Below are positions 25,273-34,609 of a stretch of DNA of 64,000 nt, in pieces; the stretch's first letter is position 1; every line of letters begins with the position of its first letter. Location: the NCBI GenBank assembly GCA_029245865.1, contig JAQWOM010000023.1:83344-147343 (forward strand). Reading direction: 5' to 3'. This DNA comes from Planctomycetota bacterium (GTDB lineage: Bacteria; Planctomycetota; B15-G4). Below the pieces are notes generated by a model. The model ran no database searches. It was given only the letters and a program-made list of their open reading frames with translations, and had not been told where the DNA came from. A program made the position numbers and the translations under genes.

Positions 25273-26618
25273 GCGTTTCTCCCGGCACGAGCGCCACCGC
25301 CCTTACGGGCCCAGCCACTGCTCTCGCCACCGATGCCGTCGTAACGCCGCATGAGCAGCATCGAGTTCACCTTCTCCATCAGATCAAGAACGACGCCGAC
25401 CACGATCAGGATGCTCGTACCGCCCAAGAACATCGCCAGCGCAGGCGGCATGTTCGGCACATTGCTCGAAAGCAATTGAGGAAGCACGGCAATCATCACC
25501 AGAAAGGTCGATCCAGCGAGCGTCACCTTGAACATGACCGACTCAAGGAATTCAGCCGTTCGAGCACCAGGACGCAAGCCCGGAACGAACCCGCCGTATT
25601 CTTTGAGGTTGTTCGCAATTTCCTTCGGCTGGAACATCAACGATGTCCAGAAGAAGGAGAACACGAAGATCAAGCCCGAGTAGAACAGGATGTACCAGAA
25701 GCCGCCCCACTCAAAAGCGCGTTGGAAGAACTGCCCTCCGAACACACTGTCCAGGACGGTCGGCACAACGAACAGGAAGGACGCGAAGATGATGGGCATG
25801 ACGCCCGCTTGGTTCACCTTCAGGGGGAGGTAGTGGCGCTGCCCGCCATACACCCTTCTGCCGCGCGTCTGCCGACCTTGCTGTATCGGGATACGTCGCT
25901 GACCCTTGGTCACAAAGACAATGCCGAGCACGATAAGTAGGTAGAGAACAAGCAGCGTTGCAATCGCTTGGACACCCTCTGCCGGGCCCAGCGAACTCTG
26001 CAACTGCTGCATCATCGACGGCATGCTTGCAAGGATGCCCGCCATGATGATGAGCGACACGCCGTTGCCGACTCCGTATTCCGTAATCTGCTCACCGATC
26101 CACATGATGATGAGCGTGCCGGTCGTCAGCGTCAGGATCAGGAACACCTTGTAGCTGAACATCGAATACAGGGTCGGATCAATGATGTCGCTCGCCGCAG
26201 CGTCGCTCAGCTTTCCGAACACCAGGAAGATGGCCTGAATGATGCAAATCGGCACCGTGGCGTAGCGCGTCCAGCGATTGATGACTTTCTGGCCCGCCTG
26301 ACCTTCCTTGGACAGCGCCTCAAGCTGCGGCACCACCTTCACAAGCAACGAGAAGATGATGGATGCACTGATGTAGGGCATCACACCCAAGGTGAACAGA
26401 CGACATGAACCGATTGCGCCGCCCGACAAGGCATTCATGATGCCGAACGCGAATCCGAGCCCACCGCCATCTTGCTTCATAAACTGATCAAGCGCGGTGT
26501 AATCGACTCCGGGCACCGGAACGTGGAAGCCCACGCGGTAGCAAAGCAGGAGCCCCAGCGTGACGAGAATCTTGTGCCTGATCTCAGGCACGCGAAAAAG
26601 GTTCAAAAAACCACTCAT
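25269..26618 (-). CDS. secY: protein translocase subunit SecY
   Basis: Ten-helix channel of the general secretion pathway in the inner membrane. The 449 residues contain ALSGGAIGSCRLFTLGVMPYISASII, the cytoplasmic GQRRIPIQQGRQTRG, NQAGVMPIIFAS and GFVPGLRPG, all standard. The C-terminal tail is Gly/Arg rich (GGARAGRNA). It overlaps rplO upstream and adk downstream by 4 bases each. Confidence 0.98.
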   Translation of the reverse strand: MSGFLNLFRVPEIRHKILVTLGLLLCYRVGFHVPVPGVDYTALDQFMKQDGGGLGFAFGIMNALSGGAIGSCRLFTLGVMPYISASIIFSLLVKVVPQLEALSKEGQAGQKVINRWTRYATVPICIIQAIFLVFGKLSDAAASDIIDPTLYSMFSYKVFLILTLTTGTLIIMWIGEQITEYGVGNGVSLIIMAGILASMPSMMQQLQSSLGPAEGVQAIATLLVLYLLIVLGIVFVTKGQRRIPIQQGRQTRGRRVYGGQRHYLPLKVNQAGVMPIIFASFLFVVPTVLDSVFGGQFFQRAFEWGGFWYILFYSGLIFVFSFFWTSLMFQPKEIANNLKEYGGFVPGLRPGARTAEFLESVMFKVTLAGSTFLVMIAVLPQLLSSNVPNMPPALAMFLGGTSILIVVGVVLDLMEKVNSMLLMRRYDGIGGESSGWARKGGGARAGRNA

Positions 26619-27064
26619 GAAGACAGCTCGACGCTCCCCCCGGCCGCCTCGATTTTTTGACGAGCCGAGTCCGACACGCGATTGGCCTTCACCTTCAAGG
26701 GAACGTGGATCTCACCCTTCCCGAGGATCTTCAGCGTCGTCGCCTTTCTCTTCACCAGATTCTGACTCTTCACGGCAGCCAGATCGACGTCCCCGCCTTC
26801 CGGGAACGCATTGGCAAGATCGGAGACATTCACAATGGCGTAGGTCGTACGGAACAGGGCATTCGTAAACCCTCGCTTGGGCAAGCGCCGGGCAAGCGGC
26901 ATCTGTCCGCCTTCAAACCCAAACTTGCCACCTGATCCCGAACGAGACCCTTGGCCGTTGTGGCCACGGCCTGCAGTGCAACCCTGACCGCTTCCGGCTC
27001 CACGCCCGACGCGCTGCTTCTTGCGCAGTGCCGAGCCCTTGCATTTGACGTCCTGAAGATTCAT
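26615..27064 (-). CDS. rplO: 50S ribosomal protein L15
   Basis: Late-assembling large-subunit protein. The 149 residues have the Gly/Arg-rich N-terminus with [24 protein letters not shown] broken by basic residues, the [17 protein letters not shown] segment and a C-terminal [10 protein letters not shown]. It directly overlaps rpsE by 4 bases, leaving no room for rpmD (L30), which usually lies between them. Confidence 0.97.
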   Translation of the reverse strand: MNLQDVKCKGSALRKKQRVGRGAGSGQGCTAGRGHNGQGSRSGSGGKFGFEGGQMPLARRLPKRGFTNALFRTTYAIVNVSDLANAFPEGGDVDLAAVKSQNLVKRKATTLKILGKGEIHVPLKVKANRVSDSARQKIEAAGGSVELSS

Positions 27065-27576
27065 GAGATGGAAACCCCTCGCAGCTTCTCAACGGTGCGA
27101 CGACTGCGCACAGAAAGCAGCCCTTCGAGTGTCGCCTTCACCAGGTTGATGGGGTTATTGCTCCCCATGCTCTTGGTCAGAATGTCGTGAACGCCCGCCA
27201 ACTCCAGAACGGAGCGGACCGTGGCGCCAGCGATGATGCCTGTACCGGGCGCAGCGGGTATCAACCGCACCTTCGCCGCACCAAACACCCCCATGACCTC
27301 ATGTTCGATGGTGGTCCCCTTCAACTGGACACGCACCAGATTCTTCTGAGCTTCTTTGACGGCCTTGTCGACGGCAGCCGGGACTTCTTTGGCCTTGCCA
27401 AAGCCAACCCCAACGCTGCCATGCCGATCGCCAACAACAACCAGCGCAGAGAAGGAGAAACGGCGGCCACCCTTCACGACCTTGGCGCAACGGTTCACCT
27501 TCACCACAGACTCTTCATAGAGTCCTGGCGCGTGGACCTTCAGTTCTTTCTCGGGTTTCGCGTTGCCTTCAGCCAT
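27061..27576 (-). CDS. rpsE: 30S ribosomal protein S5
   Basis: Protein of the 30S body that shapes decoding fidelity. The 171 residues show [66 protein letters not shown] and the [12 protein letters not shown] end. It sits between rplR and rplO. Confidence 0.98.
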   Translation of the reverse strand: MAEGNAKPEKELKVHAPGLYEESVVKVNRCAKVVKGGRRFSFSALVVVGDRHGSVGVGFGKAKEVPAAVDKAVKEAQKNLVRVQLKGTTIEHEVMGVFGAAKVRLIPAAPGTGIIAGATVRSVLELAGVHDILTKSMGSNNPINLVKATLEGLLSVRSRRTVEKLRGVSIS

Positions 27577-27596
27577 CAGTCAGATCCAGTCAGTCC

Positions 27597-27965
27597 TTAG
27601 AAATTCAGGCCGCCCTCACGGGCACCCTCTGCGAGGGCTTTCACACGCCCGTGAAATTTGTACCAACCCCGATCAAACACGGCGGCGGTCACACCCTTGC
27701 CAGTGAGGCGCTTGGCGATTTCCAGACCCACCGCCTTGGCCTGCTCGGTCTTGGTGCCGGAAATGCTTTCGCGAAGCTCTCTGTCGACGCTCGAAACAGC
27801 GGCCAGCGTGACGCCAGTGAAGTCGTCGATCGCCTGCACATAAACCTGCTTGTTGCTGCGATGAACGCTGAGGCGCGGGCGTTCGCCCGTACCAGAAACC
27901 TTCTTGCGCACATGCTTCTTGCGCCGAGTTCGGCAGATGATGCGTGTTTTGCTTGCTCGTTCCAT
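27597..27965 (-). CDS. rplR: 50S ribosomal protein L18
   Basis: Binds 5S rRNA in the central protuberance. The 122 residues include [20 protein letters not shown], an Ala/Lys-rich middle and the family end [26 protein letters not shown]. It is placed between rplF and rpsE. Confidence 0.97.
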   Translation of the reverse strand: MERASKTRIICRTRRKKHVRKKVSGTGERPRLSVHRSNKQVYVQAIDDFTGVTLAAVSSVDRELRESISGTKTEQAKAVGLEIAKRLTGKGVTAAVFDRGWYKFHGRVKALAEGAREGGLNF

Positions 27966-27984
27966 GATCGATCAGCTTCTCTGC

Positions 27985-28530
27985 TCAGGCCCCGAGTGAC
28001 TTTCCGACCTTGCGACGCACGTGCTCGTCGGAATAGCGGATACCTTTACCCTTGTAGGGCTCCGGCTTGCGAATGGCGCGAATCTCTGCAGCAAACTGGC
28101 CAACAGACTGTTTGTCTGCTCCAGACACCACAACTTGTGTTGGCTGCGGGATCTCAACCGTAACTCCGGCTGGCACCGTCTTTTTCACCGGCGCATTGAA
28201 GCCAATGTTCAACACAACGGTCTTCCCGGAAAGCTTCGCGTTGTAGCCGACCCCATGGATTTCCAGGGTCTTCTGGAAGCCCTTCTCCACACCCTCAACC
28301 ATGTTCGCAACAAGGCTGCGGTAGAGGCCGTGCATGGCCCGCGAACGCTTCGTGTCGTCTTTTCGCGTAAACGTGGCAGTCCGCGCCTCGTCGTCGAGAG
28401 TCACCTCGATGCACGAGTCGAGCGCCTGCTCGAGCACGGCCTTGCCAGCTTCGACGCGGACACTGTCGCCCGAACAGGAGACTTTCGTCCCACTGGCCCA
28501 GTTCACCGCCTGTTTTCCGATTCTCGACAT
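27985..28530 (-). CDS. rplF: 50S ribosomal protein L6
   Basis: Two-domain protein near the GTPase-associated centre. The 181 residues begin MSRIGKQAVN and contain LYRSLVANMVEGVEKGFQKTLEIHGVGYNA broken by variable positions, plus the C-terminal signature PEPYKGKGIRYSDEHVRRK. Spacing to rpsH is nine bases. Confidence 0.97.
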   Translation of the reverse strand: MSRIGKQAVNWASGTKVSCSGDSVRVEAGKAVLEQALDSCIEVTLDDEARTATFTRKDDTKRSRAMHGLYRSLVANMVEGVEKGFQKTLEIHGVGYNAKLSGKTVVLNIGFNAPVKKTVPAGVTVEIPQPTQVVVSGADKQSVGQFAAEIRAIRKPEPYKGKGIRYSDEHVRRKVGKSLGA

Positions 28531-28539
28531 GCTTCCGCT

Positions 28540-28935
28540 CTACCAGACTGTGGCGAGCAACTCGCCACCAACGTTTCTGTCTCGGCATTCCCGATCACTT
28601 AACAGCCCGTCAGGCGTTGTGTAGATCGAGATGCCCGTACCATTCAGCACGCGAGTGATCTCCCGGACCTCTCGATAAACTCGACGTCCCGGTTTGCTTT
28701 CGCGCTTGATCTCATTGATGACGGCTTCTCCGCCAGGCCCGTACTTCAGGCGAATCGACAGGTTTCCCTGCACGCCATCAGGCGTCACCTCGTAGCCGTG
28801 AATGAAGCCTTCGCGCTTCAGCACCTCAGCGATGGCAGCCTTTGTCCTGCTGGCAGGCATCGACACATCAGCACGCTTAACCCGGATGGAATTCCGGATA
28901 CGTGTCAGCATGTCGGCGATTGGGTCGGTCATCAT
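28540..28935 (-). CDS. rpsH: 30S ribosomal protein S8
   Basis: Central-domain 16S rRNA binder and, in enteric bacteria, the spc-operon repressor. The 131 residues start MTDPIADMLTRIRNS after an optional extra Met and end with the GTGISIYTTPDGLLSDRECRDRN signature. The adjacent upstream gene is rpsN. Confidence 0.97.
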   Translation of the reverse strand: MMTDPIADMLTRIRNSIRVKRADVSMPASRTKAAIAEVLKREGFIHGYEVTPDGVQGNLSIRLKYGPGGEAVINEIKRESKPGRRVYREVREITRVLNGTGISIYTTPDGLLSDRECRDRNVGGELLATVW

Positions 28936-28985
28936 GATGGAAGGTCGCTCCGGTTAAGAACCAGTGGTCGGCTGACTGTCCGGCT

Positions 28986-29171
28986 TCACCAAGAAGCCTT
29001 GCGCACGCCGGGGATCTCTCCCCGCAGAGCAAGATTGCGGAAACAGATACGGCAGATGCCGAACTTCCGCAGATAGGCATGACTTCTGCCGCAGAGCGAG
29101 CAGCGCGACTTGGAGCGCGTGCTGAACTTCGGCTTCATCTTGGCTTTGGCGATCCAGCTGGTCTTACCCAC
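28986..29171 (-). CDS. rpsN: 30S ribosomal protein S14, zinc-binding type Z
   Basis: A 61-residue S14 of the short, zinc-bound type. Four cysteines at 24, 27, 40 and 43 (CSLC and CRIC) form the zinc site, and the C-terminal [18 protein letters not shown] is typical. The presence of S4, S14, L36 and Adk in Cys-containing forms shows consistent zinc use in this cluster. Confidence 0.97.
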   Translation of the reverse strand: MGKTSWIAKAKMKPKFSTRSKSRCSLCGRSHAYLRKFGICRICFRNLALRGEIPGVRKASW

Positions 29172-29228
29172 GTTGTTCAGTCCTGTGTGTGATGGCTAGT
29201 TCGTTCGTATCGACTGCGGGCATTCCCG

Positions 29229-29795
29229 TCAGTCCTTGGCGTTATTTTTGCGGAAAGGCATACCCAGAGCAGAAAGCAGCTCGCTGCCCATCTCGTCGTT
29301 ATCAGCAGTCGTCACAATCGTGATGTTCATGCCTTGGGAGTGCTTGATGCGGTCCAGATCAATCTCCGGGAACACCGTCTGGTCCGGGAGCCCCATGGAG
29401 TAATTCCCCTGCCCATCAAGCTTCCGCTTCAAACCACGGAAGTCCTTGATACGAGGAATGACCACAGAGATCAGCCTGTCGAGAAACTCCCACATGCGGT
29501 CACCGCGCAGCGTGACGCGACAGCCGATAGGCATTCCCTCGCGCAAGCGGAAGTTAGAAACACTCATCCGAGCTCGGGTGGGCGCAGCCTTTTGACCCAC
29601 GATTGTCGTGAGGTCAGAGGCCGCAGCTTCGATCAGTGCTGCGTTCTCACGCGCTTCGCCAACGCCCATGCTCACCACAACTTTCTTGATCGTGGGAGCT
29701 GCGTGAATGTTGCCAATCCCACGCTTCGCCATGAGCTCGGCTCTAACCGTCTCGTAGCTTGTCTTCAGGCGCGGAGTTTTTGTGTCGGTGCTCAT
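29229..29795 (-). CDS. rplE: 50S ribosomal protein L5
   Basis: 5S rRNA-binding protein of the central protuberance. The 188 residues show PTIKKVVVSMGVGEARENAAL, RMSVSNFRLREGMPIGCRVTLRG and DRLISVVIPRIKDFRGL. C-terminal NDEMGSELLSALGMPFRK is typical. It precedes rpsN, separated by 57 bases. Confidence 0.98.
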   Translation of the reverse strand: MSTDTKTPRLKTSYETVRAELMAKRGIGNIHAAPTIKKVVVSMGVGEARENAALIEAAASDLTTIVGQKAAPTRARMSVSNFRLREGMPIGCRVTLRGDRMWEFLDRLISVVIPRIKDFRGLKRKLDGQGNYSMGLPDQTVFPEIDLDRIKHSQGMNITIVTTADNDEMGSELLSALGMPFRKNNAKD

Positions 29796-29812
29796 AATTG
29801 GTGCTGCCTGCC

Positions 29813-30127
29813 TCAGTCTTCGATCTGCTTGCCGGAGGGGCGCATCACGCGCACCTTTTGCCCGTCTACTACGGACGACCCGAGCCGAACTCCCCGCCCC
29901 GACTCAGCATCGTGGTAGGCCAAGTTCGAAATATCGACGGGATACTCCCTCTGCGTTCTGCCGCCTTGCGGCATCTCCTGGCTGCGGCGCACATGCTTGA
30001 ACTTCATGTTCACGCCTTCCACCACGGCCTGGCTCTTCTTGTGATTCAAGTCAATGATCCGGCCTGTCTTGCCGCGACTCGCGCCCGCAATGACGATGAC
30101 AGGGTCACCTTTTTTCAGGCTGGCCAT
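29813..30127 (-). CDS. rplX: 50S ribosomal protein L24
   Basis: Assembly-initiating large-subunit protein. The 104 residues begin [24 protein letters not shown], the KOW motif, followed by a VVEGVNMKFKHVR segment. Its start shares its last base with the rplN stop (TGATG type junction). Confidence 0.97.
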   Translation of the reverse strand: MASLKKGDPVIVIAGASRGKTGRIIDLNHKKSQAVVEGVNMKFKHVRRSQEMPQGGRTQREYPVDISNLAYHDAESGRGVRLGSSVVDGQKVRVMRPSGKQIED

Positions 30128-30495
30128 CAGACGACCTCGTTCGCGAGGGAGATAATCTTCATGAAGTTCTTCTGACGAAGTTCGCGGGCAACGGCCCCGA
30201 AGATGCGGGTCCCAATCGGGTTCCCGTCCTTGTCGATGATCACAAGCGCATTGCTGTCAAAGCGAAGACGAGAGCCGTCGCGGCGCCGGATGTCCTTGCG
30301 GGTCCGAACAATGACAGCACGTACGACCGTGCCTTTCTTGATGCTCGCGGTCGGAATCGACTTCTTCACGGAGCCGATGATGATGTCTCCGACGCCTGCA
30401 TAACGACGCTTGCTCCCGCCCAGCACCTTGAAGCACTGAACAGCTTTGGCGCCTGTGTTGTCGGCGACGTCGAGCATTGACTGCATCTGAATCAT
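30127..30495 (-). CDS. rplN: 50S ribosomal protein L14
   Basis: Large-subunit interface protein. The 122 residues begin [17 protein letters not shown] and contain [18 protein letters not shown] and [18 protein letters not shown], the standard signature. It overlaps rpsQ by 4 bases. Confidence 0.98.
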   Translation of the reverse strand: MIQMQSMLDVADNTGAKAVQCFKVLGGSKRRYAGVGDIIIGSVKKSIPTASIKKGTVVRAVIVRTRKDIRRRDGSRLRFDSNALVIIDKDGNPIGTRIFGAVARELRQKNFMKIISLANEVV

Positions 30496-30764
30496 GCTTC
30501 GACTCCGGCACGCTCAAGCACGCGAACCAAACGCCAGCGCTTGCGCTTGCTGAGCGGACGAGCAAACGCGATTTCGACGGTATCACCCATCTTCGCATCG
30601 TTGTTCTCGTCGTGCGCGACCAGCGTGGTGTAACGCTTGATGATCTTTTTGTAGAGCGGATGCATAAGGCGCCGCTCGACCTTCACGACAATCGACTTGT
30701 CCATCCGGTCACTCTTGACCAGACCGATCTTTTGGACGATGCGTGGAGTCTTCTCTGTGGCCAT
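30492..30764 (-). CDS. rpsQ: 30S ribosomal protein S17
   Basis: OB-fold small-subunit protein. The 90 residues include [40 protein letters not shown] and [23 protein letters not shown]. It lies between rpmC and rplN. Confidence 0.97.
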   Translation of the reverse strand: MATEKTPRIVQKIGLVKSDRMDKSIVVKVERRLMHPLYKKIIKRYTTLVAHDENNDAKMGDTVEIAFARPLSKRKRWRLVRVLERAGVEA

Positions 30765-30778
30765 CTCTTCCTATTCTT

Positions 30779-31009
30779 TCAAGACCGGGGCTGAGCGCCG
30801 CGGACATTCAACTGCCGTTCTGAAAGCAGCGTGTTGATCCGCGCGATTTCGCGCCGCAGCTGAGAAATACGGCTGGGGTTTGCGATGCCCTCGGCGCTCG
30901 CTTTGAAACGGAGGTCGAACAACTCTTTGGCGTGCTCCTCGAGATCGAACTCGAGTTCACTGTCGAGCTTGTCGCGAAGCTCTTTGAGCCTCTTGTCACC
31001 TGCACTCAT
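30779..31009 (-). CDS. rpmC: 50S ribosomal protein L29
   Basis: Helical protein at the tunnel exit, part of the docking site for trigger factor and SRP. The 76 residues begin MSAGDKRLKELRDKLDSE and hold LFDLRFKASAEGIANPSRI with the C-terminal IARINTLLSERQL. The ATG at 31009 overlaps the rplP stop (ATGA); a frame to 31036 would extend into rplP. Confidence 0.95.
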   Translation of the reverse strand: MSAGDKRLKELRDKLDSELEFDLEEHAKELFDLRFKASAEGIANPSRISQLRREIARINTLLSERQLNVRGAQPRS

Positions 31010-31419
31010 CGCACTCTCCTCTGCACCAGCCGACACTTCACCGGCAGCTTGTGCGCGACTCGGTTCATCGCGAGCTTGGCGTGCGACTCATCGGCACCAC
31101 CAATCTCAAAAATAACCGTGCCAGGCTTGATGGATGCGACCCAGTACTCCGGCTCACCCTTACCTTTACCCATACGAGTCTCGGCAGGGATGCTGGTCAC
31201 GGGCTTGTGCGGAAACACTCGAATCGTGATGCGTGAGCCAGGGGCCGCGCGGTTTGCCGCGACACGACCTGCTTCAAGGACACGCGAGGTGAGGTAGCCC
31301 GCCTGCAGTGACTGCAGACCCCATTCGCCGAATTCGACCGTGTGTCCACGTGTCGCATTTCCGCGAATCGTGCCCTTTTGCACCTTACGGTGCTTGAAGC
31401 GCTTGGGCATGTTCTTCAT
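31006..31419 (-). CDS. rplP: 50S ribosomal protein L16
   Basis: Protein near the A site of the 50S subunit. The 137 residues include RFKHRKVQKGTIRGNATRG, FGEWGLQSLQAGYLTSRVLEAGR and KPVTSIPAETRMGKGKGEPEYWVA, diagnostic for L16. It overlaps rpsC by 4 bases and rpmC by 4 bases. Confidence 0.98.
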   Translation of the reverse strand: MKNMPKRFKHRKVQKGTIRGNATRGHTVEFGEWGLQSLQAGYLTSRVLEAGRVAANRAAPGSRITIRVFPHKPVTSIPAETRMGKGKGEPEYWVASIKPGTVIFEIGGADESHAKLAMNRVAHKLPVKCRLVQRRVR

Positions 31420-32075
31420 GACGGACGCCCCGGTGCTGGCGCTTCAAAATCGCTGTATCGACCGCGGTAAATCCACACCTTCACGCCGATCACACCCATC
31501 GTGGTGCGAGCGATGCCCTGCCCGTAATCCACCCATGCGTCCAGCGTGGACAGCGGGACGGAACCAAGCGAGATTTTCTGGGTACGAGCAATCTCAGCAC
31601 CACCAAGCCGGCCGGCGATGTGAATCTTCACCCCCAGCGCCCCTGCCTGCATGGTCAGGTCCGCGGACTTCTTCAGCGCACGCCGGTAACTCGCACGGCG
31701 CATCAACTGCTCGGCCATACCCTCGGCCACGAGTTGCGCCGACAGTTCGGGCTTGCTGATCTCAACCGTCCGAATCGCCACAGGCTTATTGCAGATGTTT
31801 GTCAGCTCGTCATTGAGCTTCTCAACCTGCGCGCCACGTCGACCAATGAGCAATCCCGGACGAGCCGTATGAATGATCACGGTGACCCGCTCACGCGTCC
31901 GCTCGATGTCGATACGCGGAACCGCGGCGGTGTGGTACTCCTTCTTGATGAATCGGCGGATTCTCTGGTCTTCCAGCAGCAGTGCTCCGAAATCCTTTTT
32001 GCCCGCGTACCAACGCGAACGCCAAGGCTCGGTGATCCCCACACGGAAGCCGATTGGGTGGACTTTCTGGCCCAT
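31416..32075 (-). CDS. rpsC: 30S ribosomal protein S3
   Basis: Head protein at the mRNA entry channel. The 219 residues begin MGQKVHPIGFRVG and carry the KH domain PGLLIGRRGAQVEKL and the C-terminal GALGVKIHIAGRLGGAEIAR, GVKVWIYRG. It shares one base with the rplV stop. Confidence 0.98.
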   Translation of the reverse strand: MGQKVHPIGFRVGITEPWRSRWYAGKKDFGALLLEDQRIRRFIKKEYHTAAVPRIDIERTRERVTVIIHTARPGLLIGRRGAQVEKLNDELTNICNKPVAIRTVEISKPELSAQLVAEGMAEQLMRRASYRRALKKSADLTMQAGALGVKIHIAGRLGGAEIARTQKISLGSVPLSTLDAWVDYGQGIARTTMGVIGVKVWIYRGRYSDFEAPAPGRPS

Positions 32076-32488
32076 CAGGCCTCCTCGCCCTGGGTTTCAG
32101 TAACGGCATCTTTCTCAGATGCTGCTGTGTTCAATGCAGTCACCGGAGAAAGTGAAATGTGAATGTGACTCGTGCGCTTGTGATACGGCATGGCTCGGCC
32201 GCGTGCTGCCGGGCGCCAGCGAATGTGCCCTCCAAGCAAGGGGCCTTCGTCGACCCGCGCCGTGGAGACGACCAGATCGTTCAGATCCAGGCTTCCGCCG
32301 GACTTCTGTTCAGCATTGGCAACAGCGGATCGAACAACGCTCTTGACCAGCACGGCGGCCCGCTGCGGTGAGCGGTCCAGCAGGATCAAAGCGCGATTGA
32401 CCGGGAGGCCTCGGACGAGATCCACCACAAGTCGCGCCTTGCGGGCGGCGATCTTGGCAAATCGATGTTTGGCGTTGAACTCGATCAT
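32075..32488 (-). CDS. rplV: 50S ribosomal protein L22
   Basis: Lines the peptide exit tunnel. The 137 residues include RKARLVVDLVRGLPVNRAL, VVRSAVANAEQKSG and the tunnel loop RWRPAARGRAMPYHKRTSHIHI. A 30-residue acidic tail beyond the usual end (EKDAVTETQGEEA) is a lineage feature. Confidence 0.97.
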   Translation of the reverse strand: MIEFNAKHRFAKIAARKARLVVDLVRGLPVNRALILLDRSPQRAAVLVKSVVRSAVANAEQKSGGSLDLNDLVVSTARVDEGPLLGGHIRWRPAARGRAMPYHKRTSHIHISLSPVTALNTAASEKDAVTETQGEEA

Positions 32489-32494
32489 GACTAC

Positions 32495-32776
32495 CTACTT
32501 GCCCCGCCCGGATTCCTTCTTATTGGTGTGCCCCCGGAACGTCCGGGTGGGAGCAAATTCACCAAGCTTGTGACCGACCATGTCTTCAACCACGAAGATC
32601 TTCTGGTGACGGCGTCCGTCATGAACCAGAAACGTGTGCCCGACAAAGTCTGGAGTGATCGTGCAGGCGCGGGCCCAGGTCGTGATGGGCTCCCGACGAC
32701 CTTCACGCGCCATGCGGAGCACCTTCTTCTCCAGCTTGACGTCCACGAAAGGACCTTTTTTCAGACTGCGACTCAC
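32495..32776 (-). CDS. rpsS: 30S ribosomal protein S19
   Basis: Head protein that pairs with S13. The 93 residues begin [19 protein letters not shown], with [20 protein letters not shown] and [13 protein letters not shown]. It lies between rplB and rplV. Confidence 0.98.
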   Translation of the reverse strand: MSRSLKKGPFVDVKLEKKVLRMAREGRREPITTWARACTITPDFVGHTFLVHDGRRHQKIFVVEDMVGHKLGEFAPTRTFRGHTNKKESGRGK

Positions 32777-32831
32777 TTTGATGTGCTCTCTGAGAGTTCT
32801 CGTGCCGTTGCCGGCTCGTCGGGGAGACCGT

Positions 32832-33665
32832 TCAACGTTTCGACTTGCGCTTGCGGATGATCATGCGACTCGACGCCTTGCGAGGCTTACGCGTCTTACC
32901 GCCCTTGGCGAGCTTGCCCCATGGAGAAACAGGGTGACGTCCACCAGCAGTCCGCCCCTCTCCGCCACCCATGGGATGGGCGTACGCAGACATGGCAGTA
33001 CCACGAACCTTGGGGCGACGCCCCTTCCAGCGATTGCGCCCCGCCTTGCCGAGCTTCACCAGGCCATGGTCGATGTTCCCGACCTGTCCGATGGTGGCGC
33101 GACAACGCGAGTGAACCTTGCGCTGCTCGCCTGACGGCAGAATGAGCTGCGCGTACTCACCTTCACGCGAAGACAAGCGAATCACGGTGCCAGCAGAACG
33201 CCCCATACGAGCGCCACGCCCTGGCTCAAGCTCGACGCAATGAATGAGCGAACCGAGAGGCATGTGACGCAGTTCCATCGCGTTGCCCAGCTTCGGCTCG
33301 GCATCAGGGCCTGACATGATCGAGGCACCCTTTTTCAGGCCGAGGGGCGAGATGATGTAAGCCTTCTTGCCGTCGGCATAGTGCAGAAGCGCGATGTTTG
33401 CCGAGCGGTTCGGATCGTACTGCACTTCGGCGACCTTGGCGGGCACACCGTCATGACGACGGCGGAAGTCGATCTTTCTGTACTTGCGCTTGTGCCCCCC
33501 GCCTCGACGCGCACTCGTAATACGACCATGTGCGTTGCGACCCGAGTGACGCTTCAGCCGCTTTGTGAGCGACTTCTCGGGCTTACCGCCCGAGATGTCT
33601 GGATCGCGTGCCACGGTCGCACCACGGCGCCCCGGCGAAGTCGGCTTGTACTTATGTATAGCCAT
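32832..33665 (-). CDS. rplB: 50S ribosomal protein L2
   Basis: Core protein close to the peptidyl transferase centre. The 277 residues include [15 protein letters not shown], a Gly/Arg-rich start, and the C-terminal [17 protein letters not shown] with the functionally important His near 229 and [14 protein letters not shown]. It is three bases downstream of rplW. Confidence 0.98.
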   Translation of the reverse strand: MAIHKYKPTSPGRRGATVARDPDISGGKPEKSLTKRLKRHSGRNAHGRITSARRGGGHKRKYRKIDFRRRHDGVPAKVAEVQYDPNRSANIALLHYADGKKAYIISPLGLKKGASIMSGPDAEPKLGNAMELRHMPLGSLIHCVELEPGRGARMGRSAGTVIRLSSREGEYAQLILPSGEQRKVHSRCRATIGQVGNIDHGLVKLGKAGRNRWKGRRPKVRGTAMSAYAHPMGGGEGRTAGGRHPVSPWGKLAKGGKTRKPRKASSRMIIRKRKSKR

Positions 33666-33668
33666 GCT

Positions 33669-33953
33669 CTAGAGGAACTCCACGGTGTCGCCCTCAGCGA
33701 GCGTCACAACTGCACGTTTCCAATCTGGACGACGGGTCGCTTTCGGACCACGCCCTTTCCACTTCCCTCGGCGGGTCATCGTCCGCACGTGCTGAACACG
33801 CACGTCGAACAACTCCTCGATCGCCGATTTGATTTGCACTTTGTTGGCATAGGGAGCCACGAGAAAGGTGTAGCCATTCACCTCCGTCGTGATGTCAGTC
33901 CCCTTCTCTGTGATCAGAGGGCGCCGAATAATGTCGCGCGCGTCGTTCTTCAT
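33669..33953 (-). CDS. rplW: 50S ribosomal protein L23
   Basis: Tunnel-exit protein and docking site for trigger factor. The 94 residues include DIIRRPLITEKGTDITTEVNG, the ANKVQIKSAIEELFDVRV stretch and the RRGKWKGRGPKATRRP loop. Overlaps rplD by 4 bases. Confidence 0.97.
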   Translation of the reverse strand: MKNDARDIIRRPLITEKGTDITTEVNGYTFLVAPYANKVQIKSAIEELFDVRVQHVRTMTRRGKWKGRGPKATRRPDWKRAVVTLAEGDTVEFL

Positions 33954-34609
33954 GCCTTGTCGCCCTTCTCCTGAGCCTTGCGGCCGCGGTGAGCCAATCT
34001 CTGCATGAGCACGTCCCAGGCGTCATCCATGAACAAAACGTTCCGGTGCCACAGGACGTGATGGGCATTGAGGTCACCAGCCCGCAGAACGCTGACTCGT
34101 GGCAGGTTGCGGAAAGACAACCAAACGTTTTCGTTTTCGCTCGGAACCACGACCGCGACTGACCCATCCCAACCGAGGTCTTTCACCATCTTGGCGGCGG
34201 TTTTGGTCGAAGGGCTCGCGAGCGACTTGGATGCCGACACAGCCACTTCGTCGTCACGTAGCTTGCCCAGCAGTGCGGAACGCAAAGATTCGCGCAAGGC
34301 CTTACGAGGCATGGTGTAGCTGTAGTCACGGGGACGCGGGCCAAAAATGACACCGCCGCCACGCCTCAGCGGCGACTTGAAGTCACCCTGTCGAGCGTTG
34401 CCCGTTCCCTTTTGCTTGAACGGCTTACGTGTCGTGGCCTGAACCTCGGCGCGGGTCTTGGTCTTCACCGTCCCCTGACGAGCGTTGGCCTCGTACATGC
34501 GAACCACGTCGCGCATCAGACGCAACTTCACGACCTCACCCAGGCTCTCAGACGCGAGTTCGGCCTTACCGACCGAACCGTCATTCCAGCTACTGACCTG
34601 CGCCATCAC
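33950..34609 (-). CDS. rplD: 50S ribosomal protein L4
   Basis: Tunnel-lining protein; in enteric bacteria it also represses the S10 operon. The 219 residues contain RQGTVKTKTRAEVQATTRKPFKQKGTGNARQG broken at variable positions, and FGPRPRDYSYTMPRKALRESLRSAL. Its ATG overlaps the rplC stop (ATGA). Confidence 0.97.
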   Translation of the reverse strand: MMAQVSSWNDGSVGKAELASESLGEVVKLRLMRDVVRMYEANARQGTVKTKTRAEVQATTRKPFKQKGTGNARQGDFKSPLRRGGGVIFGPRPRDYSYTMPRKALRESLRSALLGKLRDDEVAVSASKSLASPSTKTAAKMVKDLGWDGSVAVVVPSENENVWLSFRNLPRVSVLRAGDLNAHHVLWHRNVLFMDDAWDVLMQRLAHRGRKAQEKGDKA